Assembly (NCBI GenBank): GCA_022385755.1
Contig: MU278356.1
Location: forward strand, 790,589-854,588
Direction: 5' to 3'
DNA length: 64,000 nt
DNA from: Trametopsis cervina
Taxonomy: Eukaryota > Basidiomycota > Agaricomycetes > Polyporales > Irpicaceae
Positions within the stretch are counted from its first letter, which is position 1, and the number at the start of each line of letters is the position of its first letter. The position numbers and the translations under genes were made by a program. The notes below the pieces were generated by a model. It was not told where the DNA came from and made no database searches. It saw only the letters and a list, made by a program, of their open reading frames with translations. Positions 11,110-23,415 of the stretch are shown here, in pieces.

Positions 11110-13803
11110 TTACCAATATCGCGATGGGCTGCCATGACCCGGACTATCATAAAGCAGCCCTCGCTTGCCAAACAGGCCGAAAGGACTGGCATCTAATTGA
11201 GCTTCGCCTCCCATCCTTCGCAGCTCCTCATCCAGAACGTTGCCAGGATCATGGGGATCGTAGAACCGCGCAGGTGTACGGAACGGAGACTCCTGGCCCG
11301 AGAATAGTCGTTTGGGCGTGACGGGCTCGAATAACGGCGAGAAATCTGCATAATGTCGAGAACCGGAGCCATCGGATTGCGTTGTGCGCTTCCGGGAAGG
11401 CGTGCGTAGTAGACTCGGATTTGGCAAGGTGAGGTTGGTATCCTCGCCCATGGTCAATGCAGTGAGGAGGGGTGCCTGTGGATGGAACACTGCAGCGGGC
11501 GGTGGGTCGAGGTGTGATTTGTAGTACGCTAGACTGGGTGAGGGACTCATGTGGAGTCCGCGATGTGAGAGGGGCGTGTCTTTCGCTGATAGTTGCAGGG
11601 TCTTGCTGCCGGAAGAGGCACGCTTTCGAGGGGGAGTGCAGGGCCTTGAAGGCGTAGTGAAAGGGGGAAGCCGCAGCGGTTGCTCAGGACTGGGCGATCG
11701 CATGCGCGCTTTGCCTTTTGCAGCCTTTCGAGTGTCTGTTGGCGAATCTGGTACCGCGAATGGTCCGGACTGTGCAGAAAGTGAGCAAGACACTGAATTC
11801 CACTGTATATTTTACGTACCTTATAGAAGTAGCTGCGAAGGCTTGACTTCGTGCTCTCAGGTGTCGTGGGCTTCTTATGAGAACTACGATGATGTGTGGC
11901 CTCCAGGTGTTCGAAGGCAGAGGGGGAAGCGAGCCATTGGGCTGTGAGCTCGTCAACATAGTCCTCGGGATCCACTATAGCCGGATTGCCGCTGCCATCA
12001 ATAACGCCGTCTATGCTGGACAGGCTTGCCTCTGACGAAAGTGGAGGGCTCGAAGAAGAGTCGCAGTTGCCCACGAGGTCAGGGACAGACGATGACGACG
12101 AAGGCACGGCCTGGTCCAAGAACGGGTTCGAGGGTGCATCAGGAGTAACATTCCTACTGGTGACCGAGCCAGGCACCGTAGAAGGAGGAGGTACCGAGGA
12201 AGATGGTACAGAAGGGACCGCCCTACTGCTATCAGCTGTTGTTGGGCGTGAGATAGATGTCGCTAGAGAAAGAGCTCGATGGTAACCAGCGGTGGGAGGC
12301 AAGGGCGGGAATATAACATCTGCAGGTATCGCCGGCTGAACATATGTCTGGTAGTAAGGTTGTTGTTGCGCGTTGGGGTATACCGGGGCATAGAAAGGTG
12401 GAAGTACGGGCGCAGTGAACATAGATGTTGACCCCTCAGCCTCATCTTTCATGGTCTTCTTGCGCTTCTTCGTATCTCGAGCAAGAGCGTCTTCCGTGAT
12501 CTTCCGCTTGGGACCTGACTTCAGTGGTGGAACCCTGGCTTTCACCATATCTGCACAGAGTGTTTTCCTGAACCCGCCGTTCGCGAAGCATGGGACGTCT
12601 TGATCCCAGATCGCCCAGAGACTTTTGCCTTCATTGCGACCACGAGTCACTTTGCGGAAGACAGCCATAGTGCTGAGTGAGTGGCGAATAGAATTCATCC
12701 AAGTTTGCTCCCCACGCGTGTAGTAAGGGTAAACGGTGGTAATCCACTCATAGATGTCTTGAAGCGTTAGGCGATGTTCGGGGGAGGATAATATCGCCTG
12801 TCCAATGAGAGCCGCATATGAGAAATCCGGTTTCGCAGTAGCGTATGGGCCAGGTGGTAACGTGTAAGGGAGGTCATCCTGCTCCTCTTCAACATCGGGT
12901 TCAGATCTCATCGGCCCAGGGGAAGAAACGATATTGACGACACGCGCAGGACTTGAGCCTGGAGTTGATGTACGGGAATACGATGCATGAGCGTGGATAT
13001 GGCGGGAGACTGGAGTCTTTGGGGGTCTTCCTTCAGGAAGTTGAAAATGGGAGGTGGATCGAGATGTGCTACGCGAAGGCGTCTCAGGCGGCGCTGCACT
13101 CTCCTTGTATGAGCCCTACCCGGATGGTGAATAAAGAACGTATGGATAGTGCAGATACACTCACTACCGTCAACTGGGAGCCGGAGGCTTCCCCAATTAC
13201 TCGATCGCTATAATATCGGTAGTGGTGCGGTGTGGCCGGCGGAAGCTATGCCACGATGCTGGGTCAGCCTAGGCAACTTGGCGGGTGAGACGCGAATCTT
13301 ACTGTAGGTGTACCGCTGCGCGAGGAAGCAGTATTATGTGTGACCGAGACGCGTCGTCCGTCCCGTGAATGAGAAAGAGAATCTAGTAGGAGACGGATAG
13401 TGGTCAGCAAATTTCCCCAACATTTTATAAATTTGTCAAGCCAGAACGTACTCTTTCTCTCACGTTTAGCCTGTCGACTCTTACGTTCCATCACAAGTTG
13501 CATGGTGTCCATGGCCCGAGAACTTGAAGGTATACTATGTTCAACCGGCTCTGCTTTGACGGGGGTTACCGGAGGCGGCGGCGAATCTGTCTTGACCAGA
13601 TTAGACAGCGACGCGGTACGCGACCTCTGCTCAAGACTTGTCTTGGATTTGAGAGGTTCTTGGGTCTGTGGGGGGATAGACTGAGATAGGTGTGCTCGCA
13701 TTTGCTCCGTGTGCTGCACGAGGTCTTCACGCGTCATGCCTAGTGTCTTCAGAAGCTGGGAAATTGGGGAAATCGGATTTTTGGAGAGGTGAGGGTCAGC
13801 CAT
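11110..13803 (-). CDS. Forkhead-domain transcription factor
   Basis: Hand splicing gives exons 13803-13452, 13382-13303, 13245-13165, 13115-11820 and 11769-11110, all frame-consistent, for 822 aa. The fork head (winged-helix) DNA-binding domain lies near residues 260-350: PDFSYAALIGQAILSSPEHR, LTLQDIYEWITTVYPYYTRG, and the recognition-helix segment WMNSIRHSLSTMAVFRKV. The N-terminal 240 residues are Ser/Pro/Thr-rich with basic patches (MERKSRQAKRERK), and the C-terminal 450 residues are low-complexity with many SP/TP sites that could be CDK targets. The start at 13803 (MADPHLSKNP) is the last ATG before frame continuity is lost. The first intron (13383-13451) is 69 nt without a stop, so retention would add 23 residues. 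The subgroup (FKH2-, HCM1- or SEP1-like) is not resolved. It diverges from APL4. Confidence 0.87.
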
Positions 13804-14083
13804 AGTTCCCCACCACGGTATTGAGAAGATAGAGAGTGCACAAAATCGAAGAGGGTAGCGCAAGAGTCGACAGGGCAACAGACTTGAGATATGCGTACAA
13901 GCCGTGTGACTCTCGTACAGGTATGTCACGGTTGGTATGTAACACATGGCCTGCCTGCTGGGGATTGTCACATTCGTCACGCGTGTCTTGCCTGATTAGG
14001 AGCACGTCACTGCATCTGAAACTGAGCAGCCATTTGAATCGGTAGACTTTCGCGCACGAGCTAGAGGCAGACGGTGAGCAGGC
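13804..14083. promoter_or_regulatory. Divergent promoter of the forkhead gene and APL4
   Basis: This 280-bp gap serves both starts. It includes TCACGCGTGTC, whose ACGCGT core is at 13979-13984 and matches the MCB consensus. No TATA box is obvious on either side. Confidence 0.45.
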
Positions 14084-17000
14084 ATGGTTTATCACAACTT
14101 GAAAGGTGTGTAGCTTTATTAGCGAATGATTTATATACTCATGCCTTAATGCAGCCCTCATCAAGGGCATCCGCGCCTGCAAAGTGCGTTGGGTCTTACC
14201 TCTCATGGCCGCATGCTCATGTCACCTTAGACCGTGGCCGATGAACGAGCTTTGATCAAGCAAGAGTCTGCAGCTATTCGTGCATCGTTTAGGGAAGAGG
14301 ACTCTTACGCAAGACACAACAATGTCGCCAAGCTGCTCTACATCCACATGCTTGGCTCCGAAGCGCATTTCGGCCAGATGGAATGTTTGAAGCTGGTCGC
14401 AAGCCCACGGTTCGGAGACAAGCGTTTGGGATACCTTGGGATTATGCTGCTTCTGGACGAAAGCCAAGAAGTGCTGACACTTGTTACGAACTCATTGAAG
14501 AAGTATGTCGGTACACACCATGCGGAAGCTGACATGCGCTTACTATATCCGCAGCGATATGAACCACACGAACATGTACGCAGTAGGACTCGCGCTCTGC
14601 ACATTTGCGGATATTGCATCGGAAGAAATGTCACGAGACTTAGCCAACGAAATCGAGAAACTGTTGGGCTCAAGTAACACATATATCCGGAAGAAGGTGC
14701 GTTGCCATCCGTCTTCACCTCAGCCTTTGCTTAAACATACCAATCTAAAGGCTGCATTATGTGCCCTTAGAGTGGTGAAGAAAGTACCAGAACTATCAGA
14801 CCACTTCATCTCCAAAGCCAAAAACCTCCTGGCCGACCGCAATCATGGAGTTCTGTTAACGGCGATTACACTTGTGACTGAAATGGTGCAAGTGGATGCG
14901 ACATGTCTCGAGGAATTCCGTAATGTACATCTTCATCTATTTCTATGTCGTAAACTCCCAGACTCAACCCCATACAGGCTGTACCATTGTTAGTACGACA
15001 TCTGAAAGCCCTCGTGACCACCGGCTACAGTCCCGAACATGATGTGTCTGGTATCACTGACCCCTTCTTGCAAGTGAAGACGCTACGGTTATTACGCTTG
15101 CTTGGCAAGAATGATGTGCAGGCTAGCGAAACGATGAATGATATTCTAGCTCAGGTCCGTGACACTTTGTTCTTCATGTTCTCTCAGCTAGACTAAGGCG
15201 ATGGCACACAGGTAGCGACGAACACAGATTCCAGCAAGAACGTGGGAAACTCGATTCTCTATGAGACGGTCCTCACGGTCCTTGAGATTGAGGCGGACAG
15301 CGGACTGCGTGTTATGGCCATTAATATCCTGGGGAAATTCTTGAGTAATAAAGACAACAACATACGGTATGGAAATCACCTAGCGGGAGAGGGTCACCTA
15401 TTAATCCTTCCTAAGATACGTGGCCCTGAACACGCTTAATAAGGTGGTTTCAATCGACACCAATGCGGTCCAAAGGCATAGGAACATCATCTTGGACTGC
15501 TTGCGGGACGGCGATATATCCATCAGAAGACGGGCTCTTGAACTCTCTTATGCTCTAATCAACGAGAGCAACGTCCGCATTCTTGTTCGCGAACTTCTCG
15601 CTTTCCTGGAAGTTGCGGACGATGAGTTCAAGCTGGGTATGACGACGCAGATCAGTCTTGCTGCTGAAAGATATGCGCCCAATAAGCGGTGGCATATAGA
15701 TACTGTATTGCGTGTGCTAAAACTTGTAGGTCATTGCATCTGTCCTGACCGATTCATTGCTCATCATCATCAGGCGGGCAACTTCGTGCGCGAGGAGATC
15801 TTGTCTGCATTCATTCGTCTGGTAGCTCACACGCCCGAACTCCAAGCATACACGGCATCAAAACTGTACACTGCTCTGCGATCTGACATCTCCCAAGAAT
15901 CGTTGACATTATCTGCGACATGGGTCATCGGCGAGTACAGCGAAGTTTTGCTTGAAGGAGGATTGGTGGACGAAGATCAAGCCAAGCCCGTACGTTCTAT
16001 CAGCTCAGCGTCCCGTATGATCCTAATCTTGTTATAGGTTACTGACACGGAGCTTGTTGACCTTCTTGTGTCCACACTGGATTCCCCTTATGCGAACTAC
16101 CTCACTCGGCAGTTTGTCCTCACTGCGCTCACTAAGCTTTCCAGTCGAGCAACAACTTCCTCAGCGCAACAGGAGCGGATACAGTCACTTCTTGCTTCGT
16201 ACACAACCAGCCCGGAACTCGAAATCCAGCAGCGTGCGGTGGAGTTTGCCAACTTATACAACTTGGGCGATATACGTTCTGGTGTCCTAGAACGTATGCC
16301 TGCACCAGAACTCAAGCAAACCGTGATTGGCGTTGGTAAGTATTGTAATCATGCCTTGCTATTCCACTTTAACGTCGTTTCAGTGAGCGAGAACAAACCC
16401 GTTGGATCCATACAGCCGAGTAAAGAAGTACGTCACCTCACTCTCAATTTGCGATTCTTTTTTCTTACCATAAAGCTTCGATAGGACAACCTACTTGGAG
16501 ATGACATACCTGCATCTGCCCCGGCTAACGGAATCAACGGGGGAGGAGCAGCTCTTCAGAATAACCAGGATCTCCTCGCCGAGATTTTCGGAAGCTCAGC
16601 ATCGGATTCAGCAGCACCAGCCGCTGCTGCAAGCCCCGCTCCATCCCAGAGAAGTACAGTGGAAGACATACTTGGGCTCTTTGGAGATAGTACACCTGCT
16701 GTGTCTTCCCCAGCGCCGCCTGTCGCTGTACCCTCTATCCCTCAAACAGCACCCAGTGGGGCGTTTGGTCTACCTCAGACACAGTCGCCGCCCCCACAAC
16801 CGACGCAACCGAAATTGACTGCCTATCCTGCTTACGACAAGAATCAGCTAAGGATATCGCTAACTCCTCAGACGAACCCGCAGCGGCCGGGTGTCGTTAA
16901 TATCCTTGCGAGGTTCCAGGTAACAGGAAGTACACCCGTGACAGGGCTGACATTCCAAGCAGCAGTCCCCAAGGTATGATGTTCACGGACGCAAATGCAA

Positions 17001-17280
17001 GGCGAGCTGACTGTATTCTCGCAGTCGCAACAACTCCAAATGTTACCCATGTCAAATTCAGATGTGCAACCCGGAGCTACAGAAACACAGCAGATGCGAG
17101 TTATTGCACCTGCAGGAGTAAGTTTCCTTATGACTGCATAACCTCTTTCTCATTCATGTGTTCCTGCAGGCTAGCGTTCGATTGCGACTGCGAATAGCCT
17201 TCAGCGTGGGCGGACAGCCTGTACAAGACCAAGTCGACTTTGCGGGCTTCCCACCCGGGTTGACAGGAGCGAGCTCTTGA
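14084..17280 (+). CDS. APL4: AP-1 clathrin adaptor complex subunit gamma (gamma-adaptin)
   Basis: This is a large subunit of the trans-Golgi/endosome AP-1 complex that binds membranes and clathrin. The first exons are tiny: 14084-14105, 14155-14183 and 14231 onward, giving [29 protein letters not shown]. The trunk carries adaptin helical repeats ([72 protein letters not shown]). The hinge (from about 16490) has clathrin-box-like DLLAEIF and DILGLFG in an Ala/Pro-rich stretch. The C-terminal gamma-ear starts near [14 protein letters not shown] and ends [15 protein letters not shown]. Length is about 840 aa, usual for the family. Confidence 0.93.
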
Positions 17281-17896
17281 TGTATTTAGTTTAATGATGA
17301 TTGTTCTACTACTGGCCATTGTAGCTTTCCGGTAATGTGCACATCTTGCGCGAGCTATCGAACGTTCATTCCGTAGAGTAGTAAGGTTAGGGGTTAGTGA
17401 CCGTGAGAATTGAAAATTTGTTCCTTAAATGTCTGTTTTCCCTTCCCCTTCATCCTCAAGACCATGATCGTGCTCCTCCGCTAGCCTAGGTAAGTGAAAA
17501 GCCAGTTTTCCTTTCTGTGATGAATCTTTGCTGTGCACCAGTCGGATTTTGCGGACGACAAACTCCCTGGCCCTCTATATACGCTTGAGGGCCCTGACAC
17601 TTCTCTCTGCACGTTTGATTGAAGACCTCTTACTCATCACATCATGTTTAGATCCTCTGTTAATTCGAGAAGACCAGGGTGTAATGCAGCAACTTATTAC
17701 GTAGAGTGTTGGTAGCGTATATTCGACGACGACAACGTGGGCTACGTTACCGCGCGCAGTCTGACCGACCTTGTGCATCTGTAGTCTGCTATGTTCGTCT
17801 TCGGTGTAAACCTAGCAATGCAGCTAATATACAAACATATATTGAATGTAACGTAATGCGAACATATCTACATGACAAGGAGAACGAGCGAGACAC
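17281..17896. other. Intergenic gap between convergent APL4 and SF3B1
   Basis: This 616-bp region lies between two stop codons. It contains 3'-UTR-like AT-rich stretches and short frames without domains. I see no gene. Confidence 0.6.
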
Positions 17897-20800
17897 CTAA
17901 ATAAACATTTGCAAGGGGTGACGATCATACACGTTTTGGCCCTCGCTGAGTTCTCCGAGGTCGGGGTAGAAGGGCACAAGAGAGTCAGCAGCTCCAAGAT
18001 AGAGTGAGTTGTAGATGCGCCAGTAGACCTGCGAACGGACAATGTCAGTATGTTACGACGGGGGCATGTATTGCAGACGTACCTCTCGCACTTTCCTGGC
18101 AGGATGGAACAAACCTTGCAGGACGTAACTGAGAAGTACACCGGGGCCCAATGTGACACGCATGGCCTCGATGGCGTCCATCACTGCGCCAATGACGTGT
18201 GGCGATGTTTCGAAACAATTCGGCCAGACGAGGTTCATCAGATGGAGCATGGAGTCCTCACAGCCCAGACCAGCGACACCAAGAGCCAGATGCTTGACAA
18301 TGACACTTGCGGTTTGACGATGAACGAGGTCGCGGTCCGTGAGAGCGTCTTCGAGCATTGTGACGACAGAATCGGCGTAGTAGGCGGATTGGGGGCCGAC
18401 GTACTCAAATACGAACGTGAGGGCCTTCAAACATCCTGTGCGAACGTTCAACTCGGCGGTTCGGTACTCGTTTAGAATAGCAGGAATACACGTGAAAGCT
18501 GATGAAGAATAGTTAGCGTGGATCCCAAATATCAGAGAAAGCTTGGTCACTCACGTCCACAAGTCTCGGCCACGATAGCGATAGCAACTGTTGAGCATAC
18601 ACGACTTTGTCGCTCTTGTACGCGAAGGTTTGTCAGAAGAACCTGCAAAACATCCTGAGGACCCAAACTCTTTGCAATATAACCAAAAGAGTTGACAGCC
18701 GCTCGGCGGATACCCTTCTTGTGTGCCTTCAGCAAGTCCAGCAGTTCGAAGCAGATACGCATCCATTCACGCGCGGGGACAAACTCAGCGCCACGATCGG
18801 CTACGTCAAACAATCAGCATTGATCTCAAAGACAACCATGGACACTCACCAATACGGCCAATCAAGTTAATTGTGGCTTCCTGCACCTTCTCGTGTCGAT
18901 TACGAAGGATAGGTGTCATACGCGGCACTATGGTGAGGGATAGTCAGCGAACGAAAACAGCGAACGCAAAAGAACACTCACAAAGGTCCTTCACAGGAGG
19001 GTTCATCTGTGTCATACCGACAACATTGGCGATAGCACCTTCCGCAGCAATGATACTACCGAGAGTGTCGGGGTACTCCTCACCCAGCTGCTCGAAAAGA
19101 ACCAGTCCCAGCTTGCTGAGTAACTGATCCTCACCGCACTGCTTGATAACGACGGCGAGACGAGTCGTCAAGTCGGCAGCTTGCTGACGCACTTTCGCAC
19201 TCTTGTTGTTAAGACGCCACAAAACCGTCGAAACGATCTGAGTGAGATAGGGCTTGACGCGAATGCCTAGTGAAGAAGAATTGTCAGAAGCCTGATAGTA
19301 AGCACCGCGGGGTCAACACGTACCAAGAGCGTTCACAACTGTACCGAAACCATCCAACATAACCTGGTCTTCGGTCGTCTGCTCCTGGAAGGCGTAGATG
19401 ATACCGTCGACCAGCCGGACTTCCAATCGTTCGTCGATATCAGATGCGCCAAGGGATGCGACAACCTTGGTTATCGTCTCCATGACCATCTTGCGGTAGG
19501 GTTCCGCTTCGTCCTTCAAGTCGTTCACGATCCTGCCGACGATCTCCGCGACGCCCGATTTCTGCGCGAGTTCGACAGTGGTCTCGACGACCTGGCGGTA
19601 ATTCCTCCTGTCAAGCGCCATACGCCTGACCCAGAACGCCTTGAAGAAGTCTGGCAAGATATCCTGCTTGATGTACTGCGGCGTGACACCTTCGGTCGCA
19701 GCGCACTGCTGGACGACTTTCAGGACGATTTTCTTCATCTCCTCGTCCGAAGTTTGGAATTCACGAATGAGAATGATTGTGACTTCCTTGATGTAGTAGG
19801 ACACGTATTCCGGATCCATGAGGGGGAGGATGAAACCGATCGCCTTGAGGAACGCCGCCAAACTCTTGCCACGGTGGAGACGAATACCGACCCAGAGGGG
19901 CTTGAGAACGTTGTCGAACGATTCGATACCATATGGAGCAGAAGCCTCGGCGAGAGCGGCAAGGCCTAGAGCGGTCATTGTCCGGACCTTCTGCTGCTCG
20001 TCTTGCAAACCGTGGGCGATACAGTCGACCAAGTTCCTGAGATGAGGGAGGACGGCGCATCCCATCATGATTGCAATCTGCTGGACAATTCGGATACCGG
20101 TGTGGCGGGCTTGCCAGGACTTCTTGCTACGGCAGACGGCCTTGAGGAAGGGAAGAAGGGAGGGGATGCCGAGCGCAGAGGCGACGACGGAGAATGCACG
20201 AGCGGTGGTGTTACGAACATACTCGTCGGCGTGGTCGATATCGGGACGCATGGTGGAGATCATGTGGGCGAGACCGGCGGCTTTGGACAGATTCGAGATG
20301 ATCTCGCGACCCTCGACACGAGCGTAGTAGTCTTCGTCGATGAGCAGAGGCTCGATGACAACGAGGATTTTGTGTACGTACGGGCGGACAAGATCGTCGA
20401 GCTTGTACAGTACGCGGTCGATAACCTTGACGAGCAAGTGGCGCTCCTGGTCTTCGAGGGTACGCTCCATGAGCAGGGGCAAGATCTTGTCGAAGAGGGG
20501 ACCAGCACCGAATTCACGGGCTTTGTCGGTAATCTGTCTCAGGGCAGTTTTCCGAACGGGAGGCGTACCGTTCTTGATTTTCAGCAGGAGTCGCATGATC
20601 TTGCGCTCCTTCATCTCCTCCACCGACAGCTCCGTCTCATCCTCCTCCTTGAGAATCTTGGCGAAATATTGCGCATCCTCCGCCTTGAAAAACGCAAGGC
20701 TGCCCACCCCGGGAATCTCGGTTGGCAGCTCGGGAGCGAGGCCGGCCGCCGCAGCAACTTGAGCCGCGTCGGAGCTCTCTTGAATTTGGAAGCCCTCGGT

Positions 20801-21601
20801 GATGGCGGTGGCGAACTTGGGAGGGCGTACCAACGGAGCGTAACCAGGCGGTGGCGTGACAATGGAGTAACCAGACGTGGGGAGAATGGCATCCAGCTCT
20901 TCATCTGTTAGGTACCGGTTGTGTTTATCCTCTTGCATAAATCCGGGGGCATTCATGATAATGGGTTGCAAAGGCATGTCGTTGTTGGCAGAGGGAGCCT
21001 GATCCCATCTCGACCGCTTGGGAGTTTCGCCAACATCTGCGGGAGTTGCATCCCATCGAGAACGACGTTTCTTAGGAGCCGCGCCTTCGAGAGCCTCCTT
21101 GGACCATTCGCCGTCATCAGCGGGCTTGTTCTCGATGTCTTCAGTGGTGTCCGGTACATCCCACTTCCGTTTGCGCTTCGTCCCAGACGCTGCTGCGGCT
21201 GCAAGCTCCTTGGCAGCTTCCTCTAGCTCAGCCCGTGGAGGTGTCCTATCTAAGTCCATCTTCTCCTTTCCCTCTTCCCTGTCCTTCTTCTCCTTCTCCT
21301 CGATTGCCCGCCTCACCCGCTCCTCCTCCTTCTCCAGCCTCTGCAGCCTCATCGCCTCCTTGTAACCTCCCTCCACATCCTCTCCCTCTTCTGCAGCCTT
21401 GAAAGCATCGGCACTGTCGACCGCCTGGCGGTTGAACCTGCGGTTGTGATAGTCGGATTGACGAGCTGCAATCTGACGCTTCGAGGCCGTCTCTGCAAAT
21501 GGGTCGAAATCTTCTTCCTCAGCGAGGTCAGCGAACTCCTGGAGCACTTCCTTCGGAGCCGTAAACGAGTCGACTAGACGTGGTGAACCAGGTGAAGCCA
21601 T
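17897..21601 (-). CDS. SF3B1: U2 snRNP splicing factor 3B subunit 1 (SF3b155/Hsh155)
   Basis: This HEAT-repeat scaffold of SF3b clamps the branch-site helix in the spliceosome. The first exon is very long (21601-19324) and the 3' part is broken by several short introns; the protein is about 1,120 aa. The N-terminus has three ULM-like Trp motifs ([26 protein letters not shown]) known to bind U2AF-type partners. The p14/SF3B6-binding region is around [24 protein letters not shown]. The HEAT array includes [20 protein letters not shown], which contains the lysine equivalent to the human K700 hotspot. The C-terminus ends [11 protein letters not shown]. The start [13 protein letters not shown] is chosen over an in-frame ATG 22 codons upstream because the latter would lie deep in the 170-bp divergent promoter. 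Confidence 0.95.
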
Positions 21602-21771
21602 TGTCGTCGTAAAGTGATAACAGTCTATGACAAGACGCGATGAAGGGAAACGCTGAGTAAGAGCCACAGCAATTGAGGCTCCGACAGCGTCTCAGCAGGG
21701 GATATCTATTCTCCGCCAGAATCAACTCTGTTACGCTCTACGCTTGCCTTGTGCAATTGCAAACCAGAAAC
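21602..21771. promoter_or_regulatory. Compact divergent promoter of SF3B1 and MZT1
   Basis: Only 170 bp separate the two ATG codons. No TATA box is visible on either strand. Confidence 0.5.
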
Positions 21772-22107
21772 ATGCCAGCCTATGACCAAGCAACCTCTGC
21801 GCAACAGACTCTCGATAGTACGTATCGTTTACAAATAATACGCGGACTCGTGTTTACCGGCGGTGAAGTCCTCTACGACATCTCGCAGCTCTTGAACACC
21901 CAACTCAATAAAGACACATTAGCAGTATGTGTTAACATGATCGAAAGCGGTGTCAACCCGGAAGCTTTGGCAGTACGTGGACCACATCGAATGCAGCGTA
22001 TGCTTATATTCTCATGGCGTAATAATTAGGCAGTGGTACAGGAGCTTCGACGAGAGTCCGCAGCTTTGAACGCGCAGGCTCAGCCCAATGCGAACGGGCG
22101 AAATTGA
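21772..22107 (+). CDS. MZT1: Mitotic-spindle organizing protein 1 (MOZART1 homologue)
   Basis: This small protein recruits or activates gamma-tubulin complexes at microtubule-organising centres. Exons 21772-21817, 21869-21972 and 22030-22107 splice in frame to 75 aa, close to the usual 70-80. The body QTLDILYDISQLLNTQL is followed by NKDTLAVCVNMIESGVNPEALAAVVQELRRE, which matches the MOZART1 helical core without gaps. Because exons are so small, the gene is easily missed by automatic annotation. Confidence 0.93.
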
Positions 22108-22311
22108 CTCACGTAGCCCTCGGGGTTGGCGTAACTGCGTTCTAATGGTTTCAATGTTGATTATCATCCGCTTCAAATCCTCTCGATCTATCAGCACGGC
22201 TGAGACCTGTTTAGCCTTTTGCTTACTTCCTTAGGTAAGCTGATCTAATTGATATTACGCGGTGCTGAGTGGTCTCTCAATGTCGAATCTAACCGTTGTA
22301 TTTAGAACCGA

Positions 22312-22319
22312 TATAAATA
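22312..22319 (+). promoter_or_regulatory. TATA box upstream of the DOPA-dioxygenase-like gene
   Basis: TATAAATA lies 67 bp before the ATG at 22386, a usual distance for a fungal core promoter. Confidence 0.6.
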
Positions 22320-22385
22320 CTACTAGTATTGAGCCCTTCACACGCAACACTGCTCCCTCTCCAACAACTACATTCACAACCCAAC

Positions 22386-23098
22386 ATGAGCTGGCCTTCA
22401 CCGCTAAAAGGCTATGAGAACGCAGAACCTCTGTCAGATCGCGTGAACGCAGACAGCAAATCTCTCTATAATCCTCCCGCCCCCAAATCAGCTGCATATG
22501 ATAAATACCCAGAGCCTTTTGATCAGTCCAAGAATGCGTTCGACTTTCATGGTGCGTCCTATGTGGCGATCCCCGTTAGCAACAGGAGACTCACAACATT
22601 TACCAGTCTATTACATGCAAAGCGATCCCGAACAAAGCAAGTTCGCGCGAGAGCTCCACGAGCGCATAAGGCGAGAATTTCCAGAGGTACGCATATTAAA
22701 GCGGCCCTTTGTTAGCTGGTTGGACTGACAGTTGTCCATATTACAGCTGCGAATTTACAAATTCTGGGACAAGCCAGTTGGTGTGTAGCTCTCCAGATTT
22801 ACCTCATGTGCAAGTCTGAAGTGTCCTTGAATCAGGTCCTCACCCTACCGCAATGTTCGAGATAAACACATTTACCCCGCATGAAACTGGCACATTGTTT
22901 GGGTGGTTGGTAGTTAACCGCGGACCATGCTCGTATGTCTTTCACCACCCACGCCATGAAAATCAGCTGACCACATGGCACAGTGTGCTCGTTCACCCTA
23001 ACACAGGTGACGCGTACAAAGACCACACGGCGCTGGTAACATGGATCGGTCAGCCGTGGCCTATTAATGCCGAGATGCTGAGACGCTTTGCACACTGA
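22386..23098 (+). CDS. DOPA 4,5-dioxygenase family protein
   Basis: The family (DopA/DODA type) carries out extradiol cleavage of DOPA in betalain pathways of some mushrooms and is widespread in fungi that make no betalain. Exons 22386-22551, 22607-22686, 22747-22780 and 22836-23098 give 180 aa. Visible motifs are VYYMQSDPEQSKFARELHERI, GPHPTAMFEI (HPH-like) and VHPNTGDAYKDHT, with conserved histidines that would bind a non-heme metal. The N-terminal 55 residues are Pro/Ser-rich and look disordered. No tyrosinase or betalain gene is nearby, so the true substrate is unknown. Confidence 0.85.
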
Positions 23099-23415
23099 CG
23101 AAGCTTGAAGTTGTGTTAGACAGTTCTGAGTGTAGCGTATGAAGATCGGTCTGGTATAACAGCAATGTATGAATACGCGATGTTCAAAGGAATGTGATAT
23201 CTGTCAATGGCGTAGTGTTGCGTAATGGTCTCCTCAAGTGCTTGGATGGCACCGGTCCCAAATAGTTCCGCTTAGTTCCGTGCCGTCATACTGTGACCAC
23301 CGTCGAACCATCAATCCTACAGGATTCTTTTGCTTTTCACTTCGTCAGTCCATCTCTCTCACGAACTATCATCTTCAAACCTTCAGTCTCCACGACCATT
23401 CAGTTCGACCTGCCA
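23099..23415. promoter_or_regulatory. Intergenic 5' region of the CBS gene
   Basis: This is a 317-bp gap between tandem same-strand genes. The stretch just before the ATG is pyrimidine-rich (about 23330-23400), common in fungal housekeeping promoters. No gene is seen. Confidence 0.45.

Noticed and set aside
13264..13980. Separate gene upstream of the forkhead gene
   Set aside because: Four canonical introns join it in frame to the forkhead domain, so it is the N-terminus of that protein.
20003..20911. 302-codon open frame on the plus strand
   Set aside because: It lies wholly antisense to the long SF3B1 exon, which has clear domain matches. The composition reflects the coding bias of that exon.
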